Of a DNA stretch of 64,000 nt, positions 43,583-52,439 are shown one piece after another. Made by a program: the position numbers and the translations under genes. Source of the stretch: Butyrivibrio sp. MC2021 (GTDB lineage: Bacteria > Bacillota > Clostridia > Lachnospirales > Lachnospiraceae). Within the stretch, counting starts at the first letter, position 1; every line of letters begins with the position of its first letter. The notes under the pieces were generated by a model. The model saw only the letters and a list, made by a program, of their open reading frames with translations, had not been told where the DNA came from and searched no databases. Location: NCBI RefSeq assembly GCF_000621605.1, contig NZ_JHXX01000004.1:186001-250000 (forward strand), read 5' to 3'.

Positions 43583-44224
43583 TTACAGTTTCACGGACAG
43601 TGTCATTCCGTCTCCCACCGTAAGTATCACTGTATTTAATGCGTCATTGTGCTTCAGCTCATAGAGGTACTCCCTCATCCTGGCGTGGATGGTCCTATCC
43701 CTTCTTGTCACCGCAAATCTTGACTCGATGACATCGCCGTCCTGAAGCACGTTGTCGGACACCAGAAGGCCTCCTTTATTGAGGATTCTCAGGCAGTCCG
43801 GCAAAAAGTTGATGTACTGGCCCTTGGCTGCGTCCATAAAAATAAAATCATACCCCTGAGGCAGAGTCTTTAAGATCTCCAGTGCATCCCCCTCCAGAAG
43901 TGTGATTTTCTTGTTTTTGTCGTATTTATCAAAGTTGGCTCTGGCTACAGGGATCCTCTTTTCATACTTCTCAATGGTGGTTATCTTGGTGTCAGCCCCC
44001 GAATACTCCGCCATCAAAAGTGCGGAGAAACCGACAGCACATCCCACCTCCAGTATGTTCACGGGTCTTGCCTGTGCCATTAAAAACTTAAGAAGTGCCT
44101 GTGTATCCTTGCGGATAATAGGCACCTCATCCTTAATCGCTATTCTCTCAAGCTCATCAAGATAGGGCGCATTTCCTGCGTCCAGGGAATTGATGAAGGC
44201 TTTCATTCTATCCTGTTCAACCAC
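43583..44224 (-). CDS. trmR: O-methyltransferase, TrmR-like (tRNA 5-hydroxyuridine methylation)
   Basis: The product has about 213 residues, the usual size of class I COMT-type methyltransferases. The SAM loop is L-E-V-G-C-A-V-G-F-S-A and the metal Asp is in F-I-F-M-D-A-A-K-G. Next to trhP it most likely makes 5-methoxyuridine in tRNA. The start is taken as GTG 44224, with AGAGGA 8 bases upstream, overlapping the stop of the preceding gene (GTGGTTGA). A longer frame to 44284 runs back inside that gene and is less likely. Confidence 0.88.
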   Translation of the reverse strand: MVEQDRMKAFINSLDAGNAPYLDELERIAIKDEVPIIRKDTQALLKFLMAQARPVNILEVGCAVGFSALLMAEYSGADTKITTIEKYEKRIPVARANFDKYDKNKKITLLEGDALEILKTLPQGYDFIFMDAAKGQYINFLPDCLRILNKGGLLVSDNVLQDGDVIESRFAVTRRDRTIHARMREYLYELKHNDALNTVILTVGDGMTLSVKL

Positions 44225-44651
44225 CGTTTGAATCCTCTGTCTCTTTGGCCCCATCACCGGAATCGGCATCATCTCCCTCTTCACCTTCTCCCGCTGCGGA
44301 CATTATCCTGAGCATCTCCTCGGGAGTCATGGCGGTACTAAGCTCGTAGGTTCCGGCCTTCTCCTTGCCGTGATACTCTGATAACAGTTCCTGGAAAAAG
44401 AAGAGGTTTCTGTCGGTGATAAGTCCCACATCCGCCAGCTTCTTGCCGATGTCAGTTGCTCCGTCGCTTCTTCCGATGGTCACCGTCACTGTTCTGCCGG
44501 TGCCGGAAGATACGCTTGTCTGATTAAAAATATGATAGCCGTAGTCGTAGCCGACCTTGGCATATTTCATGATCATCATGGCAATGACTACTATAAATAC
44601 CACTTTGACAATGGTATCAAGAAGTCCGAGGCCGATTTTCTTAATGCTCAT
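44217..44651 (-). CDS. MltG-like membrane protein lacking the catalytic domain
   Basis: The product has 144 residues: an N-terminal membrane helix (about 8-30), then about 70 residues matching the LysM-like substrate-binding part of the endolytic transglycosylase MltG (T-V-T-I ... D-I-G-K-K-L-A-D-V-G-L-I ... G-T-Y-E-L-S-T-A-M-T-P-E-E-M-L). It ends with an acidic Gly/Asp/Glu tail. The YceG catalytic domain of full MltG (about 330 residues) is absent, with no remnant downstream. It could be a regulator or anchor. It overlaps trmR by 8 bases and follows RNase J by 43. Confidence 0.8.
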   Translation of the reverse strand: MSIKKIGLGLLDTIVKVVFIVVIAMMIMKYAKVGYDYGYHIFNQTSVSSGTGRTVTVTIGRSDGATDIGKKLADVGLITDRNLFFFQELLSEYHGKEKAGTYELSTAMTPEEMLRIMSAAGEGEEGDDADSGDGAKETEDSNGG

Positions 44652-44694
44652 TTCTTTGTTCCCCTAGTCCGGACACCCGCGAAGCTAAAGTCTA

Positions 44695-46374
44695 TCAATA
44701 GTTGGTGTCCATGATTATAGGCATTATCATAGGTCTTCTCTTGGTCTTTTTCCAGATGTAATCGCTGAGAACGTCCTTAACAATGCTCTTAAGCTTGCTC
44801 CAGTCGGTGATGCCCTTATCAAGAGCCTCTGTGACCTCATCAAGCACAAGATCCGTAGCATCCTCTATAAGCTTGTCGGACTCTCTTACGTATACGAAGC
44901 CCCTGGATACGATTGTAGGGCCGGAAATAAGCTGTCCGCTGTCCTGATCGATGCCGAATACAACTATCACAATACCATCTGCAGCCAGGTGCTGTCTATC
45001 CCTAAGTACGATATTTCCTACGTCGCCTACGCCGAGACCGTCAACAAGGATGGCTCCCACGGGAACCTTGCCCTTGACCTTGGCGCTGTTTTCATCCAGC
45101 TCAAGAACATCGCCGGAGTGAAGGATAAAGATGTTCTCCTTGGGAATTCCAAGCTCCTTGGCAATGCTTCTCTGGGCCATAAGGTGTCTGTACTCGCCGT
45201 GAACCGGGATGGAGTACTTGGGCTTAACCAGTGTGTAAATGAGCTTGATGTCCTCGCGGCAGGCATGTCCTGAAACATGTACATCCTGGAAGATAACGTC
45301 CGCGCCCTTCATCTGAAGCTCGTTGATGATATTGGTAACAGCCTTCTCATTACCGGGAATGGGATGGGATGAAAAGATAACTGTGTCTCCGGCACCGATG
45401 GTGATCTTGCGGTGCTGTGAGTTAGCCATCCTGCTGAGGGCAGCCATGGACTCACCCTGGCTTCCTGTGGTAATGATAACTGTCTTGTTATCGGGATAGT
45501 TCTTCAGCTCATCGATATCGATAAGAGTGTTCTCAGGGATCTGGATACACTCAAGTTTCTGGGCGATATCAATGATGCTGACCATACTGCGTCCTTCCAC
45601 CACAACCTTTCTGCCGCACTTGTGGGCAGTGTTGATGATCTGCTGAACACGATCAACGTTGGATGCGAAGGTAGCAACTATGATACGGGAATTCTCATGC
45701 TCATCAAAAAGAGTGTTGAGGGCTCTTCCTACTGTTTTCTCAGAAGGAGTAAAGCCGGGTCTCTCTGCGTTGGTAGAATCGCACATGATGGCGAGAACGC
45801 CCTTTTTACCGATCTCAGCAAATCTCTGAAGATCGATGGGATCCCCGTAAACAGGGGTATAGTCAACCTTAAAGTCACCGGTGTGTACCACGGTTCCTGC
45901 AGGTGAATAGATAGCAAGAGCTGCGGCATCAACGATGGAATGGTTGGTTCTGATAAATTCTACGCGGAACTGTCCAAGATTGATGGACTGTCCGAACTTA
46001 ACAACCTTTCTCCTGGTAGCCTTAAGAAGGTTGTGCTCCTCAAGTTTGTGCTCGATGATACCCATGGTAAGGCGGGTAGCATAAACAGGCACGTTGAGCT
46101 CATGTAAAACGTAAGGAAGCGCACCGATATGGTCCTCGTGGCCGTGAGTGATCACGAAACCCTTGACCTTGTCGATGTTATCCTGAAGATATGTGATGTC
46201 CGGGATAACCAGGTCGATTCCCAGCATCTCATCCTCCGGGAATGACAGACCGCAGTCCACCACAATAATACTGTCTTCATATCTGAAGGCAGTGATGTTC
46301 ATTCCAATCTGCTCAAGACCACCCAATGGGATGATCTGCAGCTTGGATGCATTTTCAATTTTCTTTTTAGCCAA
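44695..46374 (-). CDS. rnj: Ribonuclease J
   Basis: The 559-residue metallo-beta-lactamase-fold RNase has endo- and 5' exonuclease activity in mRNA decay and RNA maturation. The zinc motif H-G-H-E-D-H-I-G is near 85, and the beta-CASP region (N-V-D-R ... G-S-Q-G-E) and C-terminal oligomerisation domain are complete. The better start is TTG 46374, with GGAGGAA upstream; an ATG 11 codons earlier has no ribosome site. The single RNase J and its linkage to ruvX-ireB is typical of Clostridia. Confidence 0.96.
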   Translation of the reverse strand: MAKKKIENASKLQIIPLGGLEQIGMNITAFRYEDSIIVVDCGLSFPEDEMLGIDLVIPDITYLQDNIDKVKGFVITHGHEDHIGALPYVLHELNVPVYATRLTMGIIEHKLEEHNLLKATRRKVVKFGQSINLGQFRVEFIRTNHSIVDAAALAIYSPAGTVVHTGDFKVDYTPVYGDPIDLQRFAEIGKKGVLAIMCDSTNAERPGFTPSEKTVGRALNTLFDEHENSRIIVATFASNVDRVQQIINTAHKCGRKVVVEGRSMVSIIDIAQKLECIQIPENTLIDIDELKNYPDNKTVIITTGSQGESMAALSRMANSQHRKITIGAGDTVIFSSHPIPGNEKAVTNIINELQMKGADVIFQDVHVSGHACREDIKLIYTLVKPKYSIPVHGEYRHLMAQRSIAKELGIPKENIFILHSGDVLELDENSAKVKGKVPVGAILVDGLGVGDVGNIVLRDRQHLAADGIVIVVFGIDQDSGQLISGPTIVSRGFVYVRESDKLIEDATDLVLDEVTEALDKGITDWSKLKSIVKDVLSDYIWKKTKRRPMIMPIIMDTNY

Positions 46375-46433
46375 ATTCTTTCCTCCATTTGTATAGGCGG
46401 AGGGCATAGAAGCAGATATAAACCTATTCCCCG

Positions 46434-46697
46434 TTAGATATCTAAATCTATACCGTCCTCAGAAAGCAGCTTGCGAAATACACCTGCGACAGCTTCCAGC
46501 TCCAGGTCATCGTCTACGATAACGTATACTGCTTCCTCATCTTTAATATCGGAGTCGTCGCGAAGTATAAGCGCCTCTCCGTCACCATCTTCTTCATCTG
46601 TTACGAGAAGATATGTTTTCGCCCCAATAATAGTCTGTTCCAGGCAAAAAAATTCTACTGACTCTTCTCCATCCGGACTAAATACAATCTTTTCCAA
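46434..46697 (-). CDS. DUF1292 family protein
   Basis: The product has 87 residues and is strongly acidic, with the DUF1292 core: V-E-F-F-C-L-E-Q-T near 15 and Y-L-L-V-T-D-E-E-D-G-D-G-E-A near 30-43. The family is universal in low-GC Firmicutes next to ireB (UPF0297) and ruvX, as here, and its function is unknown. It ends 26 bases before the ATG-region of rnj and starts 2 bases after ruvX. Confidence 0.9.
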   Translation of the reverse strand: MEKIVFSPDGEESVEFFCLEQTIIGAKTYLLVTDEEDGDGEALILRDDSDIKDEEAVYVIVDDDLELEAVAGVFRKLLSEDGIDLDI

Positions 46698-46699
46698 AA

Positions 46700-47125
46700 T
46701 TATTTCTCCTTGCTGTTATCAAGATAATCCTGAAGTATGATCTGGGCTGCAATCATATCCACATATTCCTTGCGGTCCTTGCCCCTGATGCCAACCTCAT
46801 CCATTATCTCGTCAGCCTCAACAGTGGTGAGACGCTCGTCCCACATGATAACAGGTATACCTGTTCTGCGCTCGATCTTGTCCTTGAACTCAAGGCTGAG
46901 TTTTGAGCGCTCTGAATCAGACTGATCCATATTCAGGGGGAGACCCAAAACAATCTTCTCCACACCGTACTCAAGGATCAGTTCCTCAATACGCGCAAGT
47001 GTCCTGCGCAGCTTGTTCTCTTCTTTTCTACGGATGATCTCCCTGGCCTGGGCTGTCAGCAAAAGCTCGTCACTGATGGCGACGCCCACAGTCCTGGAAC
47101 CGTAGTCAAGTCCCATAATACGCAT
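46700..47125 (-). CDS. ruvX: RuvX/YqgF RNase H-fold protein, putative Holliday junction resolvase
   Basis: The product has 141 residues. The fold is shown by [13 protein letters not shown] at the N-terminus and D-E-R-L-T-T near 98, and by L-P-L-N-M-D. Members resolve branched DNA or process 16S rRNA 5' ends. The start is ATG 47125, four bases after the ireB stop, with AGAGAG before it; the longer frame to 47203 reads back through ireB. Confidence 0.93.
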   Translation of the reverse strand: MRIMGLDYGSRTVGVAISDELLLTAQAREIIRRKEENKLRRTLARIEELILEYGVEKIVLGLPLNMDQSDSERSKLSLEFKDKIERRTGIPVIMWDERLTTVEADEIMDEVGIRGKDRKEYVDMIAAQIILQDYLDNSKEK

Positions 47126-47129
47126 TAAA

Positions 47130-47408
47130 TCAGTCTCTCTTACCCCAATCGTTGTTCTTGATGTACTCGGTAAGCATCTCCTCAACGAGCTCGTCACGTT
47201 CAACCTTCATAATAAGGCTGCGGGCACCCTTGTGGCTTGTGATATAGGTGGGGTCTCCGGACATGATATATCCAACAATCTGGTTAACCGGATTGTATCC
47301 CTTCTCCATGAGGGCATCATAAACAACAGAAAGAACCTTCTTTACTCCGGTCTCCGGTTCAACCTCAACCTTGAAAAATTGGGTGTTTCCTAAATCCTGC
47401 TCTGCCAT
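47130..47408 (-). CDS. ireB: IreB family regulatory phosphoprotein (UPF0297)
   Basis: The product has 92 residues and the conserved core [26 protein letters not shown] (split here by motif). In Enterococcus faecalis IreB is phosphorylated by the IreK kinase and dephosphorylated by IreP, and limits cephalosporin resistance. A kinase and PP2C pair is encoded at 30018-31815 in this window. The ATG at 47408 has an AAAGGTAG site; the frame could extend six codons further. Confidence 0.93.
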   Translation of the reverse strand: MAEQDLGNTQFFKVEVEPETGVKKVLSVVYDALMEKGYNPVNQIVGYIMSGDPTYITSHKGARSLIMKVERDELVEEMLTEYIKNNDWGKRD

Positions 47409-47496
47409 ATTGTCTCTACCTTTCATAATTGTATTTTGTAAGGTCCCATGACCTTATGTTCGTAAGCGCATATATATTAATATTACACTAAGGTAA

Positions 47497-48858
47497 TTAA
47501 ATAAGCAATGTATCAGAATTTAGAAAGCCTGTGGGCACTACTGTGGTGATCTCGCCGGTGACGGCCCCTGCTGCGAAAGGTGAATCCAGAGGAACCGCAA
47601 CTTTCACATATCTGTCGCTGTGTCCTGTCATGTATCTGCGGCCCTTGATCTCCTCTTCATCCTCCCAGAGGATCTCAAGCTTTTCTCCGATGAAACTGTT
47701 TCTGTAGCTCTCGGACTGGGTTCCTGTCATATGTAAAAGAACATCGCTTCGCTCGCTCTTTTGTCTGTCAGTGAGCTGGTCCTTCATGCCTGCGGCAACG
47801 GTGCCCTTTCTGGGGGAATATTTGAATACATGCATCTCGTAAAAAGAGATGTCCTCGCAGAACTTTCTGCACTCTTCGAATTCCTCGGGGGTCTCCCCGG
47901 GGAAGCCCACGATAACATCGGTGGTGATGGCGGGTCTGTCAAAATATTTCCTGAGGATATCCACGGACTGTCTGTACTCGGCAGCGGTATAGTGGCGGTT
48001 CATTCTCTTAAGAACGCTGTCACAGCCGCTCTGGAGGGACAGGTGGAAATGAGGGCAGAGCTTGTCCACCATGGAAAGTCTCTTCACATTTTCCTCAGTC
48101 ATGATCCTGGGTTCGATGGAACTGAGTCTTATTCTTCTGATACCCGCGATCTCATTGATGTGCTCAATAAGGCTTATGAGCTGTGGCTCTTTTGTATCGA
48201 AATCAAGTCCATAGGAGCCCACATGGATTCCTGTAAGAACGACCTCCTTGCAGCCCTTCTGAACAAGGCCCTTGATCTCCGCCAGGATCTCCTGTTCCTG
48301 CCTGCTGCGGACTCTTCCTCTGGCATAGGGGATTACGCAGTAGGAGCAAAACTGGTTGCAGCCGTCCTGGATCTTGATGTAAGCCCTGGTGTGCTCGGGA
48401 AGCTCTGAAAGGAACATACTCTCGTACTCATTGGTGTGATTGATATCAATGATGGAGGCTCCTCCAAGGGTCTTATCTGTGACATCTGCATTTCTTGCGG
48501 CCAGGAACTCATTCAGGATATCTACGATCTCGCCCTTCTTGTTATTACCAACGGCAAGGTCAATGCTGTCGTCCTTTTTGACACCGTCAATTCCGGTCTC
48601 AACGTAGCAGCCCACAGCCACAACCACAGCCTCGGGATTTTCCTTTTTGGCTTTGTGGAGCATCTGTCTTGATTTCCTGTCGGCGATATTGGTAACGGTA
48701 CAGGTGTTGATGATATAGATGTCAGCCTTTTCCGAAAAAGGCACGATAACTGCCCCCGCTTCTTTCAAGCGTTGTGACATAACATCCATTTCATAGCCAT
48801 TTACCTTACACCCCAGGTTGTGTAATGCAATTTTCTGATTATTAACGTTATTAAACAT
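47497..48858 (-). CDS. mtaB: tRNA t6A37 methylthiotransferase
   Basis: The product has about 453 residues and belongs to the MiaB/MtaB radical SAM methylthiotransferases. The N-terminal UPF0004 domain carries Cys residues in H-N-L-G-C-K-V-N, T-C-T-V and V-G-C-Y-V-E for one cluster. The radical-SAM motif is C-N-Q-F-C-S-Y-C. A TRAM domain closes the protein. The H-N-L-G-C-K-V-N-x-Y-E start is the MtaB type, which adds 2-methylthio to t6A37 of ANN-reading tRNAs. The ATG at 48858 is 6 codons into the longest frame, with GGGAAAG upstream. Divergent to the HPr-like gene. Confidence 0.93.
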   Translation of the reverse strand: MFNNVNNQKIALHNLGCKVNGYEMDVMSQRLKEAGAVIVPFSEKADIYIINTCTVTNIADRKSRQMLHKAKKENPEAVVVAVGCYVETGIDGVKKDDSIDLAVGNNKKGEIVDILNEFLAARNADVTDKTLGGASIIDINHTNEYESMFLSELPEHTRAYIKIQDGCNQFCSYCVIPYARGRVRSRQEQEILAEIKGLVQKGCKEVVLTGIHVGSYGLDFDTKEPQLISLIEHINEIAGIRRIRLSSIEPRIMTEENVKRLSMVDKLCPHFHLSLQSGCDSVLKRMNRHYTAAEYRQSVDILRKYFDRPAITTDVIVGFPGETPEEFEECRKFCEDISFYEMHVFKYSPRKGTVAAGMKDQLTDRQKSERSDVLLHMTGTQSESYRNSFIGEKLEILWEDEEEIKGRRYMTGHSDRYVKVAVPLDSPFAAGAVTGEITTVVPTGFLNSDTLLI

Positions 48859-48892
48859 ATGGTATTTCTTTCCCAATCGGTCAATTTTGTCA

Positions 48893-48922
48893 TTGACTTT
48901 TGTACTTAAGCCGTTTTATTAT
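48893..48922 (+). promoter_or_regulatory. Promoter of the HPr-like gene
   Basis: TTGACT (48893-48898), 18 bases, TATTAT (48917-48922); each box is one base off consensus. AAGGAGGT follows before the ATG at 48949. Confidence 0.6.
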
Positions 48923-48948
48923 AAAGAAAAGAAGGAGGTATTTGCGCA

Positions 48949-49179
48949 ATGAAGACCGTAAAAATTTCTTTAAATTCTATTGATAAGGTTAAATCTTTTG
49001 TAAACGATATTACGAAGTTTGATTATGATTTCGATCTCGTTTCCGGAAGATACGTTATCGACGCAAAGTCTATCATGGGAATTTTCTCACTCGATCTTTC
49101 CAAGCCTATCGATCTGAACATCCATGCAGAAGACGGCGCAGATGAGGTTCTCGAAATTTTGAAGCCTTACATGATCTAA
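48949..49179 (+). CDS. Divergent HPr-fold protein lacking the active histidine
   Basis: The product has 76 residues. The second half, Y-V-I-D-A-K-S-I-M-G-I-F-S-L-D-L, is unmistakably the HPr regulatory-serine helix (Ser at about 42). At the position of His15 the sequence is L-N-S-I-D-K-V-K-S-F with no histidine and no R-P-A, so it cannot carry phosphate from Enzyme I. It is like Crh in losing His, but more divergent. It could be phosphorylated at Ser by an HPr kinase and act as a pure regulator. It has its own promoter, ribosome site and terminator, and is one of only three plus-strand genes. Confidence 0.85.
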   Translation: MKTVKISLNSIDKVKSFVNDITKFDYDFDLVSGRYVIDAKSIMGIFSLDLSKPIDLNIHAEDGADEVLEILKPYMI

Positions 49180-49211
49180 TCCTTGGATTAGATCCATTTT
49201 AAAAAGATATT

Positions 49212-49246
49212 ATAGACCATCGGCCTAGGCCGGTGGTCTTTTATTT
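49212..49246. terminator. Bidirectional terminator between HPr-like gene and thiI
   Basis: A 12-bp stem with one G-T pair (49214-49225 and 49228-49239) is followed by TTTATTTTG on the plus strand; AT-rich sequence on the other side serves thiI. Confidence 0.85.
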
Positions 49247-49250
49247 TGTC

Positions 49251-50447
49251 TTAAAGTTCTATTATCTCGTCTGTATCAATAGCTGTCTGAACCAGCTCAT
49301 CGATCTTCTCCGCAAGAAGCTCCTCATGTCTTCTGATAACATCAGCCCTTGGCTTGGTCACAGGGTGCTTTGCCACAAAGATTGTGCAGCAGTCCTCGTA
49401 AGGAAGGATTGAAGTCTCGTAGGCATCTATCTTTAACGAAATATCAACGATGTCCTGCTTGTCGAAAGCGATAAGAGGTCTGTAAACAGGCATGTCCTGA
49501 ACAACCTCGCCGGTGCACATAAGTGAAGGCATGGTCTGGGATGCCACCTGTCCGATGCTCTCTCCGGTTACAAGGCCCATGCAGCCTGACTTGTTGGCAA
49601 GAATATCTGCGATCCTCATCATGTATCTTCTCATGATGATGGTGAGCTCGTCGTGGGGGCAGGTCTCATAGATGTACATCTGAATATCTGTAAAGTTGAT
49701 AACGTGGAGCTTGACGCTTCCTGTGTACTTGGAGATGACCTTGGCCAGGTCCACAACCTTCTGCTTGGCCTTCTCACTGGTGTAAGGGGGAGCGTTGAAA
49801 TAAACAGCCTCGATATCAACACCTCTCTTGGCGATCATATAACCGGCAACGGGAGAGTCGATTCCTCCTGACAAAAGAAGCATTGCCTTTCCGGCAGTTC
49901 CGATGGGCATTCCGCCGGGTCCGGGAATAACCTCGGAAAAGATGTTGAGTTTTTCCCTGATCTCTACGTTGATAAGGATCTCGGGATCGTGAACGTCAAC
50001 CTTCATCTCAGGGTAAGCATCCAGGATCTTTCCGCCCAGAGCTGCTGCCATCTCCATGGAATCAAGAGGATAGCTCTTGTCCACACGGCGGCATTTCACC
50101 TTGAAGGTCTTGTTTTTGTCGGGATATACTCCCGCTATGAAATCGATAACCGCCCGGGCTGTTCCATCCAGATCAGGAAGGTGGTTCTCATTATCTCTCT
50201 TAATGGTCACCGCAGGGCAGATTCCTGTTACGCCGAATACGGTCTGGATAGCCTCAACGGTCTCATCGAAGTCGAAGTCCTCCGCCTCGATATATACTCG
50301 TCCCGCAACCTTGGAGATGAAAAAGTCTCCGTCGCACTTGGCAAGAACTCTCTTAAGCTGCTTAACAAGGGCATCCTCGAAAAGGTATCTGTTTTTGCCC
50401 TTAAGGCCGATCTCGGCGTACTTGATAATAAAAGCATGGTACTGCAT
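49251..50447 (-). CDS. thiI: tRNA 4-thiouridine synthetase/sulfurtransferase
   Basis: The product has 398 residues: an N-terminal ferredoxin-like plus THUMP domain (about 1-170) and a PP-loop ATP pyrophosphatase with L-S-G-G-I-D-S-P-V near 190. It adenylates U8 of tRNA for sulfur insertion. The C-terminal rhodanese domain of the E. coli enzyme is missing, as is usual in Firmicutes, so sulfur is handed over by the cysteine desulfurase encoded 38 bases upstream. Confidence 0.96.
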   Translation of the reverse strand: MQYHAFIIKYAEIGLKGKNRYLFEDALVKQLKRVLAKCDGDFFISKVAGRVYIEAEDFDFDETVEAIQTVFGVTGICPAVTIKRDNENHLPDLDGTARAVIDFIAGVYPDKNKTFKVKCRRVDKSYPLDSMEMAAALGGKILDAYPEMKVDVHDPEILINVEIREKLNIFSEVIPGPGGMPIGTAGKAMLLLSGGIDSPVAGYMIAKRGVDIEAVYFNAPPYTSEKAKQKVVDLAKVISKYTGSVKLHVINFTDIQMYIYETCPHDELTIIMRRYMMRIADILANKSGCMGLVTGESIGQVASQTMPSLMCTGEVVQDMPVYRPLIAFDKQDIVDISLKIDAYETSILPYEDCCTIFVAKHPVTKPRADVIRRHEELLAEKIDELVQTAIDTDEIIEL

Positions 50448-50485
50448 ATTCTAATCCTCTTATCTAAACATTGGTCAATGGATCA

Positions 50486-51643
50486 TCAGTGTCTGTAAAA
50501 TTTCCTCATGGCCTCCACCTGGGAACACAGGGTATCCAGGAGAAGGTCTATCTCCTCCCTGGTGGTCATGAATGACATACTAATACGAATCGTGGATTCA
50601 AGCAAGTCTTTTTCAAGGCCGATGGACTTGAGAGTGCCTGAAATGTGCGGGTTATTGGAGGCGCAGGCGCTTCCGGCTGAGACATACACGCCCTTGCTGC
50701 TGAGCATGTTAAGAACGGTCTCAGCTGCCAGGCCTCTGATGGATACGCTGACAATATGGGGGGCTCCCTCTCTTACCGCAGGGCCGTTGATCTTGATGTC
50801 GTTTACTCTCTCCTCCAGGGATTTTACAAGGTACTCCTTGAGCTCATAGAGCTTCTCCTTGTCCTCCTTGAGGTGCTGATCACAAATCCGGGCAGCCAGG
50901 GCCATTCCTGCGATTCCGGGAACATTCTCCGTGCCGGATCTCATACCCTTCTGCTGGCCTCCGCCGTAGTTGATGGCCACAATCTTGGTACCTTTTTTGA
51001 TATATAAAAATCCGATGCCCTTGGGGCCGTGGATCTTGTGGCTTGATACAGCAAGAAGATCGATGTTCATCTTCCTGGGTCTGATGAGGAGCTTGCCGTA
51101 GGCCTGGACCGCATCCACGTGGAAGTAGATATCGGGATTAAAGGCCTTGATGATGGCTCCCGCCTCTTCGATGGGCTGAACTGAGCCGATCTCATTGTTT
51201 ACAAACATCATGGAAACCAGGATGGTATCGGGACGCAGGGCATTTTTCAGATCCTCAAGGCTGATCACCCCTTCTTCATTAACGGGAAGGTATGTGATTT
51301 CAAAGCCCTCTTTTTCCAAAAAGCCGCAGGTCTCATATACCGCCGGATGCTCGATGCAGGTGGTGATGATATGCTTGCCACGCCACTTATTGGCTCTGGC
51401 TACACCTATAATGGCTGTGTTGTCGGACTCTGTTCCGCCGGAGGTGAAAACTATCTCCTGAGGGTCGCACTTAAGAGTACTTGCGATGGTTTCTCTGGCT
51501 TCCCTTACTCTGTCTGATGCCACCAGGCCCATGTGATGAACGCTGGAGGGGTTTCCGTATTCTTCTGTCATGACTTTAACCACAAGAGCTGCGACTTCAT
51601 CAAAAACTCTTGTGGTGGCTGAATTGTCTAAATATGCTTCCAT
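50486..51643 (-). CDS. Cysteine desulfurase (NifS/IscS class), ThiI partner
   Basis: The 385-residue PLP enzyme releases sulfur from cysteine to a persulfide. The PLP lysine is in S-S-H-K-I-H-G-P-K-G near 206. The catalytic loop Cys is in S-A-G-S-A-C-A-S-N near 328. The start reads M-E-A-Y-L-D-N-S-A-T-T. No iscU or iscA is nearby; directly downstream is thiI, so this is the NifZ-like dedicated donor for tRNA thiolation rather than general Fe-S assembly. Confidence 0.94.
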   Translation of the reverse strand: MEAYLDNSATTRVFDEVAALVVKVMTEEYGNPSSVHHMGLVASDRVREARETIASTLKCDPQEIVFTSGGTESDNTAIIGVARANKWRGKHIITTCIEHPAVYETCGFLEKEGFEITYLPVNEEGVISLEDLKNALRPDTILVSMMFVNNEIGSVQPIEEAGAIIKAFNPDIYFHVDAVQAYGKLLIRPRKMNIDLLAVSSHKIHGPKGIGFLYIKKGTKIVAINYGGGQQKGMRSGTENVPGIAGMALAARICDQHLKEDKEKLYELKEYLVKSLEERVNDIKINGPAVREGAPHIVSVSIRGLAAETVLNMLSSKGVYVSAGSACASNNPHISGTLKSIGLEKDLLESTIRISMSFMTTREEIDLLLDTLCSQVEAMRKFYRH

Positions 51644-51686
51644 TGTACTAATCTTTCTATCTGTTAAAAGTTACCTGTGATGAATG

Positions 51687-52439
51687 TCATCCCTCAAGAT
51701 GATACATCAGCCAGGAAATAATTGTAAATCCCGCTGTTTCGGTTCTGAGGATCCTCTTACCAAGGGTGATGGGCTTAATGCCGTTTTCCATGCAAAGGTC
51801 GATCTCCTGCTCAGAGAAGCCTCCCTCGGGACCGATGAATACTGCGATGCTCTCTCCGGGCTTAATGCCTTCGATGAGCTTTTTGGTCTCATCCATGTGC
51901 TCCGCGTTCTCGTAGGGAATGAGCTTGATGTCCATATCCTTACAGAACTCCACGGCCTGCTTCATGGTCATGGGCATGGTCACTTCCGGTATGATGGCCC
52001 TCTTACTCTGCTTGGCTGCGGCCTCGGATATGGCCTGCCAGCGCTTTATTTTGCTCTCCGCCTTCTTTTCATCCAGCTTTACCACGCAGCGCTTGGTGGA
52101 CATGGGGATAATCTGATAAGCCCCCAGCTCCACAGCCTTCTGAATGATGAGCTCCATCTTGTCCACCTTGGGAAGTCCCTGGAAAAGATAGATCTTAGAG
52201 GGCAGCTCGTTCCCCACTTCTTCTACAAAGCAGAGGTTTCCGATAACGCTGATTTCATCTATGGATTCTATCTCGTAAAAGAACTCTTTTCCCTCGGCGT
52301 CGTCCCTGATGCTGACGGAGAACTGCTCTCCTATCTTCATGCGAAGGACATTGGCTATATGATTGTAATCAGCTCCTGTGATCTCTACCTTCTTGTAGTC
52401 CGGTGTGAGCTGACTGTTTTCCACAAAGAAATGATACAT
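51687..52439 (-). CDS. rsmE: 16S rRNA m3U1498 methyltransferase
   Basis: The product has 250 residues: an N-terminal PUA-like RNA-binding part (1-75) and a SPOUT domain with the trefoil-knot motif I-G-P-E-G-G-F-S-E-Q-E near 200 and L-G-K-R-I-L-R-T-E-T-A near 225. It methylates N3 of U1498 in the decoding region. Its ATG overlaps the last base of prmA, so the pair is coupled. Confidence 0.95.
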   Translation of the reverse strand: MYHFFVENSQLTPDYKKVEITGADYNHIANVLRMKIGEQFSVSIRDDAEGKEFFYEIESIDEISVIGNLCFVEEVGNELPSKIYLFQGLPKVDKMELIIQKAVELGAYQIIPMSTKRCVVKLDEKKAESKIKRWQAISEAAAKQSKRAIIPEVTMPMTMKQAVEFCKDMDIKLIPYENAEHMDETKKLIEGIKPGESIAVFIGPEGGFSEQEIDLCMENGIKPITLGKRILRTETAGFTIISWLMYHLEG

